Assembly: GCA_900758885.1 (NCBI GenBank)
Contig: CAAETD010000159.1
Coordinates: forward strand, 1 to 22,025
Length of the DNA stretch: 22,025 bases
Direction of reading: 5' to 3'
Source of the DNA: an uncultured Collinsella sp.
Lineage (GTDB): Bacteria; Actinomycetota; Coriobacteriia; Coriobacteriales; Coriobacteriaceae
Below, one piece after another: positions 1 through 6,854 of the stretch (position 1 is the first letter of the stretch; each line of letters begins with the position of its first letter). A model generated the notes under the pieces. It saw only the letters and a list, made by a program, of their open reading frames with translations. It did not search any database and was not told where the DNA came from. The position numbers were made by a program, and so were the translations under genes.

Positions 1-2
1 AC

Positions 3-93
3 GGAGAGCTGACCGAGAGGCCGAAGGTGCTCGCCTGCTAAGCGAGTATGCCCCAAAAGGGCATCTGGGGTTCGAATCCCCAGCTCTCCGCCA
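3..93 (+). tRNA. tRNA-Ser (anticodon GCT)
   Basis: This is a complete serine tRNA. The acceptor stem GGAGAGC (3-9) pairs perfectly with GCTCTCC (83-89), followed by discriminator G and an encoded CCA (91-93). The anticodon stem CTCGC/GCGAG encloses the loop CTGCTAA, so the anticodon is GCT and reads AGC/AGU serine codons. A long variable arm (about 50-63, an ATGCCCC/GGGCAT-type hairpin), typical of class II tRNAs such as Ser and Leu, precedes the T arm with its TTCGAAT loop. The promoter lies outside the window. Confidence 0.97.
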
Positions 94-108
94 GTATGAC
101 TTTGAAGA

Positions 109-133
109 AGGGTCCCATTTGGGGCCCTTTTTT
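109..133 (+). terminator. Rho-independent terminator of the tRNA-Ser
   Basis: AGGGTCCC (109-116) pairs with GGGGCCCT (121-128) with one T-G wobble and an ATTT loop. It is followed by a run of T to position 133. It sits 16 bases after the tRNA CCA end, which fits termination of the tRNA transcript. Confidence 0.88.
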
Positions 134-269
134 ATTATCAAGAATGGCAGCTGGGGATTAGAGTCCGAAAGGGCGTGAGCATTAGGCAAACACGGGGCGC
201 TTGAAAACGGGGAGACCCAGGCGTGCTCGTGCACCCCGGTGTGGGGTTCCGAGGGGATGGAGTAGAAAT

Positions 270-1421
270 ATGGTAAAGGTCGGGCTGCGTAAGCCGAATC
301 TAAAGACATCACTCAAGGCAAGAACGACCGGCAGAGCGAAGCGCGCGGTAAAGCGGGCGATAATCCCCGGCTATGGTAAGAAGGGCATGGGGTGGATTAA
401 AAATCCGAAGAAGGCTGCTTACAATGCCGTATACAGCAGAACGACCGTCGGAGTTGGGGATGTCGCTCGCGCCGTTGCTAAATCAGGCGCTCGGAGCTCG
501 GCGTCAAGGACGTCCTCAATTACTGTTTCATCGCATGAAATTACACCTTTGGCGAAGCCTGAACAGAAATCTCTCACTCGAGAGATTACGTCGGTTGACA
601 GGGCAAACAAGGCGCTTTTGCTATGCTTCCTTCTTGGGTGGTCGGGCGCTCATAGGGCGTATGCACGGATGTGGGGTAGCTTCTTTCTATATCTCTTTAC
701 CTTTGGCCTTTTTGGATTTGGTTGGCTGTTTGATATTGTGACACTACTGATGAGACGCTCCGAGCTAAGGCGTCTCGGCGACAGTGATCAGACTCAACAG
801 CAAGCGCCATGTTCCGTTGATTCTACATTCGATCGAAATGTCGCCGACTCCGGAAATTGGGAACAGCGTGGAGATGGGGAGGCTGCGGCTCGGCTAGAGC
901 TTCAACGTAAAAACCGTACCTATATGGAAGAAAACGGCATCGACGTGGAGATGTTTACCGAGGAAAAGGTCGCGGCGGACGCCTTGCGAACCATTGAGTC
1001 GGTATGCCCGTGCATGCTTAGGTTTGACCGAGGCATGAGCGAAGAGGAGCCAAGCATCAGCTTTTGCTCTCCAACAAAGACGGGGAAGATGCCCAAGAAT
1101 GTCGTCGAGGCCCGCATTTACCATCAGGACGTGAAGCTATTGATGGATTCCCACGGCTTCGAATTGCCGGAGTATGGTGACAGCATCAATGTCATGATTA
1201 GTTATCTAGCTGATGGGCGCATAAATAAAGTCGATATCCATGGGTTCCATAATGGCCGCTCCGTTAGTGTCTCCATTCGCAGGCGGAGCGACGATCTTGT
1301 TATGACGAGTGCGGGCACCATCGGAGAAACGGGTGCCTGGCAATCGCTGTGTCCTGGGGCAGACCCCTCAGCTGGGGATCTTTTCAGGGCCTTGACCAAG
1401 GAGGTCGAAAGGATCTACTAG
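270..1421 (+). CDS. TM2-domain membrane protein with basic N-terminal motif, function unknown
   Basis: The predicted product is 383 aa. I chose ATG 270 because GGAG at 259-262 lies 7 bases upstream; an in-frame TTG at 201 has no such site. Residues about 11-61 are very basic and carry a KARTTG...YGKKGMGWIKNPKKA...TTVGV pattern that I recall from assorted Gram-positive hypothetical proteins. Residues about 113-161 match a TM2 domain (PF05154-like): two membrane helices joined by a short turn, with GAHRAY in place of the usual GxHRFY and a WLFDI second helix. The remaining 220 residues are soluble and I do not recognise them. Codon use looks more A/T-rich than in neighbouring genes, which may mean horizontal acquisition. 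It stands alone between the tRNA terminator and a convergent gene. The TM2 call is fairly sure; the function is unknown. Confidence 0.8.
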   Translation: MVKVGLRKPNLKTSLKARTTGRAKRAVKRAIIPGYGKKGMGWIKNPKKAAYNAVYSRTTVGVGDVARAVAKSGARSSASRTSSITVSSHEITPLAKPEQKSLTREITSVDRANKALLLCFLLGWSGAHRAYARMWGSFFLYLFTFGLFGFGWLFDIVTLLMRRSELRRLGDSDQTQQQAPCSVDSTFDRNVADSGNWEQRGDGEAAARLELQRKNRTYMEENGIDVEMFTEEKVAADALRTIESVCPCMLRFDRGMSEEEPSISFCSPTKTGKMPKNVVEARIYHQDVKLLMDSHGFELPEYGDSINVMISYLADGRINKVDIHGFHNGRSVSVSIRRRSDDLVMTSAGTIGETGAWQSLCPGADPSAGDLFRALTKEVERIY

Positions 1422-1525
1422 CATGCCCGGCGGACCCGTTTTCAAGGTCCGAAAAGACACAGCGAAGGTAAACGGCTAGCAATGTCGCTTTGGTGATTCT
1501 GACGCATCCCGTTTAAGAGGTATTC

Positions 1526-1552
1526 AAAAAGAGGCATCCTTTCGGACGCCTC
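1526..1552 (-). terminator. Rho-independent terminator of the D,D-carboxypeptidase gene
   Basis: Read on the minus strand, GAGGCGTCC pairs with GGATGCCTC (one G-T wobble) around a GAAA tetraloop. A TTTTT run follows at 1530-1526. It starts 28 bases after the carboxypeptidase stop codon and lies about 105 bases past the convergent TM2 gene. On the plus strand no T run follows the hairpin, so it is directional. Confidence 0.85.
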
Positions 1553-1580
1553 CTTTCAGTGGGCTGATTATTCTTGCGCT

Positions 1581-2921
1581 CTACACCTCAGGAGCCTTGG
1601 CGACGGTCTCGCTCTCTGCCGCAAGTGGGCGGTTGTCGATGCGGCGGCCCAAGCGATCGAGCTTCACGAGCAGCCATTCAATGGGATTCGGCCCTGCGCC
1701 TTCCTCGTCGGCAACCAGGTCCATGACGGCGATCTTGGTGCCGTCCTGCTTGAGCGTAACGCTGCCCACCTTGTCGCCCACATGCACCGTGCCCGAAAGA
1801 TCGTCGTAGCTAACCTTTTCGGTCACCTCGCCGGCAAGGGAAAACACGGTCGCTTGCGCCGTGGGATCGGCGAGCGTGGCGTCGATCGTCTTATCCGTCC
1901 AGTCGGTTTGACTAATGCGCGCCATAAGCGGGTTGCCGTTGGCGGTCTTTTCCTGCGTGTTGGCGATTGCGACCGTCACCTTGTGGTCGTAGTACCAGTT
2001 GGCAAGGGTTGCGGTATCGGTAACGCGCTGGTCGGTGGTGGTGGAGTTCAAAATAACGGTGTAGATCTCGTCGCCATCGCGGTTGTAGGCACCCGTAAAA
2101 CAATAGCCTGCATCGTCGGTGGTGCCGGTCTTGCCGCCGATGTTGCCATCTTGGCCCAGCAAATAGTTATGCGTGTCCATGGAATGCGAATGGTCGGTGC
2201 CGTCGGCGCCCGTGACCTCGATCCAGGAATCCTCGCTCGCTACGACCTCGCGGATCGTGTCGTTTTTCATGGCCTCCTGCATCATCAGCGCTACGTCGTG
2301 TGCGGTTGAGTGCATATCGCCAGCCCACCCATCAAAGTCCAGACCATGCGGGTTTTCAAAAAGCGTACCGGTGCAGCCGAGCTTCTTAGCGCGCTCGTTC
2401 ATGGCCTTCACAAATGTGGCCTCGGCGTCTTTGGTCTTAGGGTCGATTTTCTTGCCCACATATTCGGCGAGCACGATGGCGGCGTCGTTGCCCGAGGGAA
2501 TCATCAGGCCGCGCAGTGCCTGCTCCACGGTAAGCTCGTCGCCTTCGAGCAAGCCGGCGGTCGAATTACCCACGGTGGCTGCGGCGTTGCTCACCGTGAC
2601 CTTCTCGTCCATCTTGCAATTCTCGACGGTTAGGATTGCGGTCATGACCTTGGTGATCGAGGCAATCTTGACCTGCTCATCGGCGCCGCGCCCATAGTAG
2701 ACGGTGCCGTCTTTGCCCATGACGAGGGCATTGGTCGCATCGATATCGGGCAGGTTTTCGGCCGTGATGCCGCGCGCATCGGCGGTTTTGCCGCAAACAT
2801 TGTCGGTCGTGAGCACTTGGGCGCCGGCGACGGTGGGCGCGCCAGCGGCAAGGGCGATAGCGCAGACAAAGCCGGCGGCAAGCTGGGCTGAGCGCTTTGC
2901 AAAAGAGGTGAGGGACTTCAC
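1581..2921 (-). CDS. Secreted D-alanyl-D-alanine carboxypeptidase (peptidase S11, PBP5/DacA-type)
   Basis: This enzyme removes the terminal D-Ala from peptidoglycan pentapeptides outside the membrane. With a GTG start at 2921 the product is 446 aa. It begins with a signal peptide (basic residues about 2-10, hydrophobic core 13-30, AGA-Q cleavage near 34). All three penicillin-binding motifs are present: S88-I-T-K91 (SxxK, catalytic Ser and Lys), S143-G-N145 (SxN) and K264-T-G266 (KTG). After the catalytic domain come a beta-rich segment (about 350-405) and a C-terminal amphipathic stretch (about 413-430), as in PBP5-like enzymes. The frame stays open upstream to TTG 3032 and includes ATG 2990. 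I prefer 2921 because it puts the signal peptide at the N-terminus and a TATACT -10 lies just upstream, although no strong ribosome site is visible. It is divergent from a VanR/VanS-like pair, which may regulate it. Family is sure; start is moderate. Confidence 0.93.
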   Translation of the reverse strand: MKSLTSFAKRSAQLAAGFVCAIALAAGAPTVAGAQVLTTDNVCGKTADARGITAENLPDIDATNALVMGKDGTVYYGRGADEQVKIASITKVMTAILTVENCKMDEKVTVSNAAATVGNSTAGLLEGDELTVEQALRGLMIPSGNDAAIVLAEYVGKKIDPKTKDAEATFVKAMNERAKKLGCTGTLFENPHGLDFDGWAGDMHSTAHDVALMMQEAMKNDTIREVVASEDSWIEVTGADGTDHSHSMDTHNYLLGQDGNIGGKTGTTDDAGYCFTGAYNRDGDEIYTVILNSTTTDQRVTDTATLANWYYDHKVTVAIANTQEKTANGNPLMARISQTDWTDKTIDATLADPTAQATVFSLAGEVTEKVSYDDLSGTVHVGDKVGSVTLKQDGTKIAVMDLVADEEGAGPNPIEWLLVKLDRLGRRIDNRPLAAESETVAKAPEV

Positions 2922-2960
2922 GGATTTCGCTTTCGACGGGATGGTCTCTTCTGGAACTAG

Positions 2961-2989
2961 AGTATATCGTTTGCCGGCGTCGGCGATCA
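2961..2989 (-). promoter_or_regulatory. Possible promoter of the D,D-carboxypeptidase gene
   Basis: On the minus strand TATACT (2966-2961) matches a -10 hexamer at 5 of 6 positions. It would start transcription near 2954, about 33 bases before GTG 2921. The -35 region (2989-2984, TGATCG) is poor, which would suit a regulated promoter. The rest of the divergent gap carries the vanR-like promoter and nothing else I recognise. Confidence 0.4.
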
Positions 2990-3092
2990 TCGCGTGCGCG
3001 CTTGGCCCACATCCGCACCCGAACGGGCACAAGGGTGCTTAAGGCCGACTTAATCACCCACGCTTGTTGTGTGTGGCGTGCGTCGCCTCAGG

Positions 3093-3113
3093 CATAATGG
3101 AGCGCGAGAGGAG
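3093..3113 (+). promoter_or_regulatory. -10 element and ribosome binding site of the VanR-like gene
   Basis: CATAAT at 3093-3098 resembles a -10 hexamer, but no good -35 is visible at the expected spacing, so the promoter may need an activator. A strong Shine-Dalgarno AGAGGAG (3107-3113) lies 5 bases before ATG 3119. The short leader suggests transcription begins close to the gene. Confidence 0.4.
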
Positions 3114-3118
3114 CACGC

Positions 3119-3814
3119 ATGAACGAGCGCATTTTGGTAGTTGATGACGAGAAGGCCATCGCCGACTTGGTTGGCATCTACCTTACAAAAGAGGGCTTTG
3201 ATGTCCAGATTGCCTATAGCGGGGCCGATGCTGCCAAGGCGATTTTGGAGCAGGAGTTCGATCTGGCGCTGCTTGATGTCATGCTGCCCGATATCGATGG
3301 GTTTGAGCTGCTGCGTACGATCCGTTCCGGCCATACCTATCCCGTGATCATGCTGACGGCGCGCGATGCCCAGCAAGACAAGATCGGGGGCCTTTCGCTT
3401 GGCGCGGACGATTACGTGGTTAAGCCGTTCCGTCCGCTGGAGCTCATCGCGCGCGTGCACGCTCAGCTTCGCCGCTACACCAGCTACGGTAGCCGTGCAC
3501 AGGCGGCTGAGTCGCCGACCATTCAGCTCGACGGCTTGGAGATCAACCGCGATGCTCGTTCCGTGACAGTGGACGGTTCACCGGTTCGCCTCACGCCCAC
3601 CGAGTATTCAATCTTGCTGTATCTGGTCGACCATCGCGGCAGCGTGGTGGCCGTGGAGGACCTGTTCCGCGCGGTGTGGAACGAGGACTTTATGCCCGGC
3701 TCCAACAATACGGTGATGGTGCATATTCGCCACTTGCGCGAAAAGATCGGCGACGACGCACAAAAGCCACGCTTTATCAAAAACGTCTGGGGCGTCGGCT
3801 ACATCATCGAATAA
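3119..3814 (+). CDS. VanR-like response regulator (OmpR/PhoB family)
   Basis: This is a DNA-binding response regulator of 231 aa. The receiver domain (about 3-118) has the acidic pair D9-D10, phosphoacceptor D53 (LLDVMLPD), switch residue T80 (MLTAR) and K102 (VKPF). A winged-helix OmpR-type output domain fills about 130-231 and ends in the characteristic NVWGVGYIIE. The stretches HTYP-IMLT, KPFRPLELIARV-AQLRRY and SNNT-VHIRHLREK closely recall enterococcal VanR as I remember it. The partner kinase starts 26 bases downstream and also looks VanS-like. No vanH, vanA/B or vanX ligase genes are present, so glycopeptide resistance should not be inferred. The divergent D,D-carboxypeptidase is a natural candidate target, by inference only. 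Confidence 0.93.
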   Translation: MNERILVVDDEKAIADLVGIYLTKEGFDVQIAYSGADAAKAILEQEFDLALLDVMLPDIDGFELLRTIRSGHTYPVIMLTARDAQQDKIGGLSLGADDYVVKPFRPLELIARVHAQLRRYTSYGSRAQAAESPTIQLDGLEINRDARSVTVDGSPVRLTPTEYSILLYLVDHRGSVVAVEDLFRAVWNEDFMPGSNNTVMVHIRHLREKIGDDAQKPRFIKNVWGVGYIIE

Positions 3815-3840
3815 CGCTTTTCGCTTGTGAGGATCTTGAT

Positions 3841-5079
3841 ATGACAAAAGACGATAGGCAAGCGTTCGAGGTGCCCGATCGGCTCTTTGAATACGTGAGG
3901 TCGGTCGTCGACAACCGCGCGCTTGCAACGGTGCTGCTCTTTTTGCTGAGCCTGCTGCTGATTGGCATCGACAACATCGTCGGAATCTTGGCGGTGCTGC
4001 TTGTCGGCTTTTTGCTGATCGATCGATTTGAGATCGTGTGCCGCTGCGTGGTGATTGGCGGCGCCGCGTGGGCCATGACGTTGGCGATTGGCGCCATGGC
4101 GCTCGGCGGCATCGAAGGGCCGGTGCTGTTCGATGCCGGCTTTGTATTCAACATGCTTGGCTTTGTGCTGGCGCTTGCCGCGTGCGTGCTGTTCTTGTGT
4201 GGCCGCGCCCTGTACTATCAGGGCTACGAACAGGGCGAGCAGCATGCCGATTGTGTGCTGGCCGCTCGTATTCAAGATCGTCTGATCGATCACCCCGACA
4301 CCTGGGACAACATTGACGGTGACTTCTTGGAGGTCGAGGGCGCCCTTAACCGCGTGCGTGACCGTGAGCGCAAGGTGCAGCAAGCTCTGCGTGACGAGTC
4401 GCATCGCAAGGACGATCTGGTCACGTACTTGGCACATGACCTACGCACCCCGCTTGCCAGTGTGGTGGGCTATCTTTCGCTGTTGCAAGAGGCTCCTGAG
4501 CTGCCGGTTGAGCAACGTGCGCACTTTACGGGCGTGGCTCTCGACAAGGCGCACCGGCTCGATGCGCTCATCGAAGAGTTCTTCGATATCACGCGCTTTG
4601 ACTTCCACGATATCGTGCTCACGCGTGGCTATGTTGATCTGGGGTTGCTGCTGGCTCAGGTGGCTGACGAGTTCTATCCCATCCTCAACGAGCAGCATAA
4701 GGAAGTCCAAGTTGATATTCGCGAGGACCTGACGGTGCTCGTGGATGGCGACAAAATGGCTCGCGTGTTCAACAACATCATGAAAAACGCCGTTGCCTAT
4801 AGCTATGAGGGCTCGACCATCACGATCGAGGCCAGACGCCGGGACGGCGGTGGCGTGCGCGTGCGCTTTATCAATCAGGGCGATCCCATCCCTGAGGCAA
4901 AGCTCAAGGTGATCTTTGAGAAGTTCTATCGCCTGGATGCGGCGCGTGCGACCAATCGCGGCGGCGCTGGACTGGGGCTTGCCATCGCCAAGGAGATCGT
5001 ATGCGCGCACGGCGGTACCATCGCATGCGAATCGACGCCCGAGCATACTGTTTTTACTATCGAGTTGCCCGCCACGTAG
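3841..5079 (+). CDS. VanS-like sensor histidine kinase, four-helix membrane domain
   Basis: The product is a membrane histidine kinase of 412 aa that should phosphorylate the adjacent VanR-like regulator. ATG 3841 is preceded by TGAGGA (3828-3833) with 7 bases of spacing. The N-terminal third has about four hydrophobic segments (27-42, 46-61, 67-88, 98-122) with only short loops, so there is no sizeable extracytoplasmic sensor domain. A helical linker (about 140-190) leads to the HisKA domain with H199 in the AHDLRTPL motif, then the HATPase domain: N-box NNIMKNA (311-317), a KVIFEKFYRLD F-box and G-box GGAGLGL (374-380). HDLRTPL-SVVGYL-LLQ and IEEFF-ITRF resemble VanS. VanS of the VanA type has two membrane helices flanking an external loop, so the membrane half differs. 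No terminator is seen after the gene. Confidence 0.93.
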   Translation: MTKDDRQAFEVPDRLFEYVRSVVDNRALATVLLFLLSLLLIGIDNIVGILAVLLVGFLLIDRFEIVCRCVVIGGAAWAMTLAIGAMALGGIEGPVLFDAGFVFNMLGFVLALAACVLFLCGRALYYQGYEQGEQHADCVLAARIQDRLIDHPDTWDNIDGDFLEVEGALNRVRDRERKVQQALRDESHRKDDLVTYLAHDLRTPLASVVGYLSLLQEAPELPVEQRAHFTGVALDKAHRLDALIEEFFDITRFDFHDIVLTRGYVDLGLLLAQVADEFYPILNEQHKEVQVDIREDLTVLVDGDKMARVFNNIMKNAVAYSYEGSTITIEARRRDGGGVRVRFINQGDPIPEAKLKVIFEKFYRLDAARATNRGGAGLGLAIAKEIVCAHGGTIACESTPEHTVFTIELPAT

Positions 5080-5100
5080 CGTAGGCGCCCTTACAAACAC

Positions 5101-5127
5101 TTGACAATGCGCTCACGTGCATATGAG
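5101..5127 (+). promoter_or_regulatory. Possible pstB promoter
   Basis: A consensus -35 TTGACA lies at 5101-5106, just after the kinase gene. The best -10 candidate is TATGAG (5122-5127) with a short 15-base spacer. A GCTCA (5111-5115)/TGAGC (5124-5128) inverted pair overlaps the spacer and -10 and could be an operator. A perfect -35 with a poor -10 suits a regulated promoter. It suggests pstB has its own start of transcription rather than relying only on the upstream pair. Confidence 0.45.
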
Positions 5128-5140
5128 CCGCGATTCCTAC

Positions 5141-5167
5141 TATCGATACTGCTGAATTGATATCGAT
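5141..5167 (+). repeat. TATCGAT direct repeat, 20-base period, in the pstB leader
   Basis: TATCGAT occurs at 5141-5147 and again at 5161-5167, exactly 20 bases apart, about two DNA helical turns. The first copy extends to the 8-base palindrome TATCGATA. The pair lies directly upstream of the pstB ribosome site. It could be a regulator binding site, or chance. Confidence 0.3.
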
Positions 5168-5182
5168 GTGGAGGTATGCGGT

Positions 5183-6058
5183 ATGACGGCTGCTGCGGCT
5201 GTGGAGCCCACGGAGCTTGAAGAACTCATGAAAGCGCAGGTCGAGGCCGCGCGCGAGCGCGAGGTTGGGGATGCGACTCGCCCCACGGCAGAGGATCTTG
5301 CCGCCTCGCCGACGCGTATCGATGTCGAGGGCCTCGACCTGTTCTATGGCGACCACCATGCGCTCAAGGACGTGAATATCAAGATCCGCGACAAGCAGAT
5401 CACCTCGTTCATCGGGCCTTCGGGCTGCGGAAAGTCCACGTTGCTGCGCTGCTTTAACCGCATGAACGACGGCATCAAGGATTGCCGCATCGAGGGCAGG
5501 ATTGCGCTCGATGGTCAAGATATCCTGGGCGACTACGACATCTGCCGCTTGCGCCAGCGCGTGGGCATGGTGTTCCAGCGCCCCAACCCGTTTCCCATGA
5601 GCATCTACGACAACGTCGCCTACGGTCCTCGCGGCATGGGAGTGCGCGACCGCGTCGTGCTCGACGAGCTGGTCGAGGATTCCCTTCGTCGCGCTGCGCT
5701 ATGGGATGAGGTCAAGGACAAGCTCAAAGAGTCGGGTCTGGGTCTTTCGGGCGGCCAGCAGCAGCGTCTGTGCATCGCCCGCGCACTTGCCGTGCAGCCC
5801 GACATTCTGCTGATGGACGAGCCGACCTCGGCACTCGACCCTGTGTCGACGCTGGTGGTGGAGCAGCTGGCCTGCGAGCTCAAAGAGACCTGCACGCTCG
5901 TGGTCGTTACGCACAATATGCAGCAGGCGGCGCGTATCTCCGATTCGGTCGCATTCTTTTTGCTGGGTGAGCTGGTGGAGCACGCGCCCACCGCGCAACT
6001 CTTCAAGAATCCGACCGATCCGCGCACGGCGGATTATTTGACGGGGCGTTTTGGCTGA
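5183..6058 (+). CDS. pstB: Phosphate ABC transporter ATP-binding protein PstB
   Basis: PstB is the ATPase of the high-affinity PstSCAB phosphate importer, acting at the inner face of the membrane. ATG 5183 follows TGGAGG (5169-5174) with 8 bases of spacing; an upstream GTG at 5168 is less likely. The 291-aa product has Walker A GPSGCGKST (78-86), a Q-loop in VGMVFQRPNPFPMSIYDNV, the signature LSGGQQQRL, Walker B ILLMDEP followed by TSALDP, and the switch His in VTHNMQQA. The FQRPNPFP-SIYDN segment and NRMND motif are diagnostic of PstB among ABC ATPases. It has about 40 extra, poorly conserved N-terminal residues compared with the usual length of about 250. pstS, pstC, pstA and phoU are not in the window. 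It sits between two two-component pairs, directly upstream of a PhoP/PhoR-like one. Confidence 0.96.
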   Translation: MTAAAAVEPTELEELMKAQVEAAREREVGDATRPTAEDLAASPTRIDVEGLDLFYGDHHALKDVNIKIRDKQITSFIGPSGCGKSTLLRCFNRMNDGIKDCRIEGRIALDGQDILGDYDICRLRQRVGMVFQRPNPFPMSIYDNVAYGPRGMGVRDRVVLDELVEDSLRRAALWDEVKDKLKESGLGLSGGQQQRLCIARALAVQPDILLMDEPTSALDPVSTLVVEQLACELKETCTLVVVTHNMQQAARISDSVAFFLLGELVEHAPTAQLFKNPTDPRTADYLTGRFG

Positions 6059-6068
6059 TACCATCTAG

Positions 6069-6082
6069 TAAAGGTACCTTTA
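6069..6082. promoter_or_regulatory. 14-base perfect palindrome upstream of the PhoP-like regulator
   Basis: TAAAGGTACCTTTA is a perfect 14-base palindrome in the 64-base gap between pstB and the next response regulator. No T run follows, so it is a poor terminator and a better candidate for a dimer-binding operator. A weak -10-like TAAGAT lies just downstream at 6087-6092. Confidence 0.4.
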
Positions 6083-6122
6083 GGGTTAAGATGCGGTCAT
6101 GCCGGCCGCAAAGGGGTTCAAC

Positions 6123-6851
6123 ATGATCTATTACGTCGAGGACGATGACAACATCAGGGATTTGACGGTCTATGCGCTGCGCAAGCAGGGGATTGAGGCC
6201 GAAGGCTTTTCGTGCGACGGTGAGTTTAAGGCTGCCGTGGCGCGACGGGTACCCGATGCCGTCCTGCTCGACATCATGCTGCCCGATACCGATGGCTTGG
6301 CGATTATGCGTCGACTGCGTGCCGATCGCCTGACGGCGACGGTGCCCATCATGATGCTTACCGCCAAGGATACCGAGCTCGACAAGGTGATGGCGCTCGA
6401 TGGCGGTGCCGACGATTACCTGACTAAGCCGTTTTCGCTCATGGAGCTCGCCAGCCGCTGCCGCGCACTGCTGCGTCGCGGCGGCATGGTCAAACAGGCA
6501 AGCGATGTGCTCAGCGTGGGCGACATTGTGCTCTCGCCCAGCCATCGTGAGGTGACTGTTGCCGGCGAGTCGCTTAAGCTCACCCTGCGCGAGTTCGACC
6601 TGCTCGAGTACCTCATGCGCAAGCCCGGCGTGGTCTTTACCCGCGAGTCGTTGCTGCAGAGCGTGTGGGGCTGGGACTTCGACGGCGGTTCGCGCACCGT
6701 TGACGTGCACGTGCAGACGCTTCGCCAAAAACTGGGCGAGCATGCCAGCGCCATCGAGACCGTGCGCGGCGTGGGCTACCGCTTGGCCGAGCCTTCTGCC
6801 GGCGATGGTGCCAAAGGCGACGACACCGCGGCCACCGCATCGGAGGAGTAA
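6123..6851 (+). CDS. PhoP/PhoB/RegX3-like response regulator
   Basis: This OmpR-family response regulator has 242 aa and probably controls phosphate-starvation genes. I chose ATG 6123 because AAAGGGG (6110-6116) lies 6 bases upstream and the protein then begins with the usual MIYYVEDD; an in-frame ATG at 6099 lacks a good site. The receiver domain has acidic E6-D7-D8, phosphoacceptor D50 (LLDIMLPD), T80 (MLTAK) and K102 (TKPF). The winged-helix output domain (about 125-225) contains LTLREFDLLEYL, SLLQSVWGWDF, RTVDVHVQTLRQKL and ETVRGVGYRL, all standard for the PhoB/PhoP group. A short acidic, Ala/Asp-rich tail follows. The stop is 3 bases from the kinase start, so the two are co-translated. 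The phosphate role is inferred from adjacency to pstB and the type of kinase. Confidence 0.92.
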   Translation: MIYYVEDDDNIRDLTVYALRKQGIEAEGFSCDGEFKAAVARRVPDAVLLDIMLPDTDGLAIMRRLRADRLTATVPIMMLTAKDTELDKVMALDGGADDYLTKPFSLMELASRCRALLRRGGMVKQASDVLSVGDIVLSPSHREVTVAGESLKLTLREFDLLEYLMRKPGVVFTRESLLQSVWGWDFDGGSRTVDVHVQTLRQKLGEHASAIETVRGVGYRLAEPSAGDGAKGDDTAATASEE

Positions 6852-6854
6852 CCC

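Noticed and set aside
83..200. Attachment-site duplication of the tRNA-Ser 3' end
   Set aside because: A loosely similar CAGCTGGGGATTAGAGTCC occurs at about 149-167, but it is not a true repeat of the tRNA end, and no integrase or second att copy is visible.
1433..1475. CGGACC/GGTCCG hairpin after the TM2 gene as its terminator
   Set aside because: Only six pairs with a nine-base loop, followed by AAAAG rather than Ts on the plus strand; too weak to call.
3119..5079. Vancomycin resistance locus
   Set aside because: Only VanR/VanS-like regulators are present. No D-Ala-D-Lac or D-Ala-D-Ser ligase, dehydrogenase or VanX-type dipeptidase is visible, and the neighbouring enzyme is an ordinary S11 carboxypeptidase.
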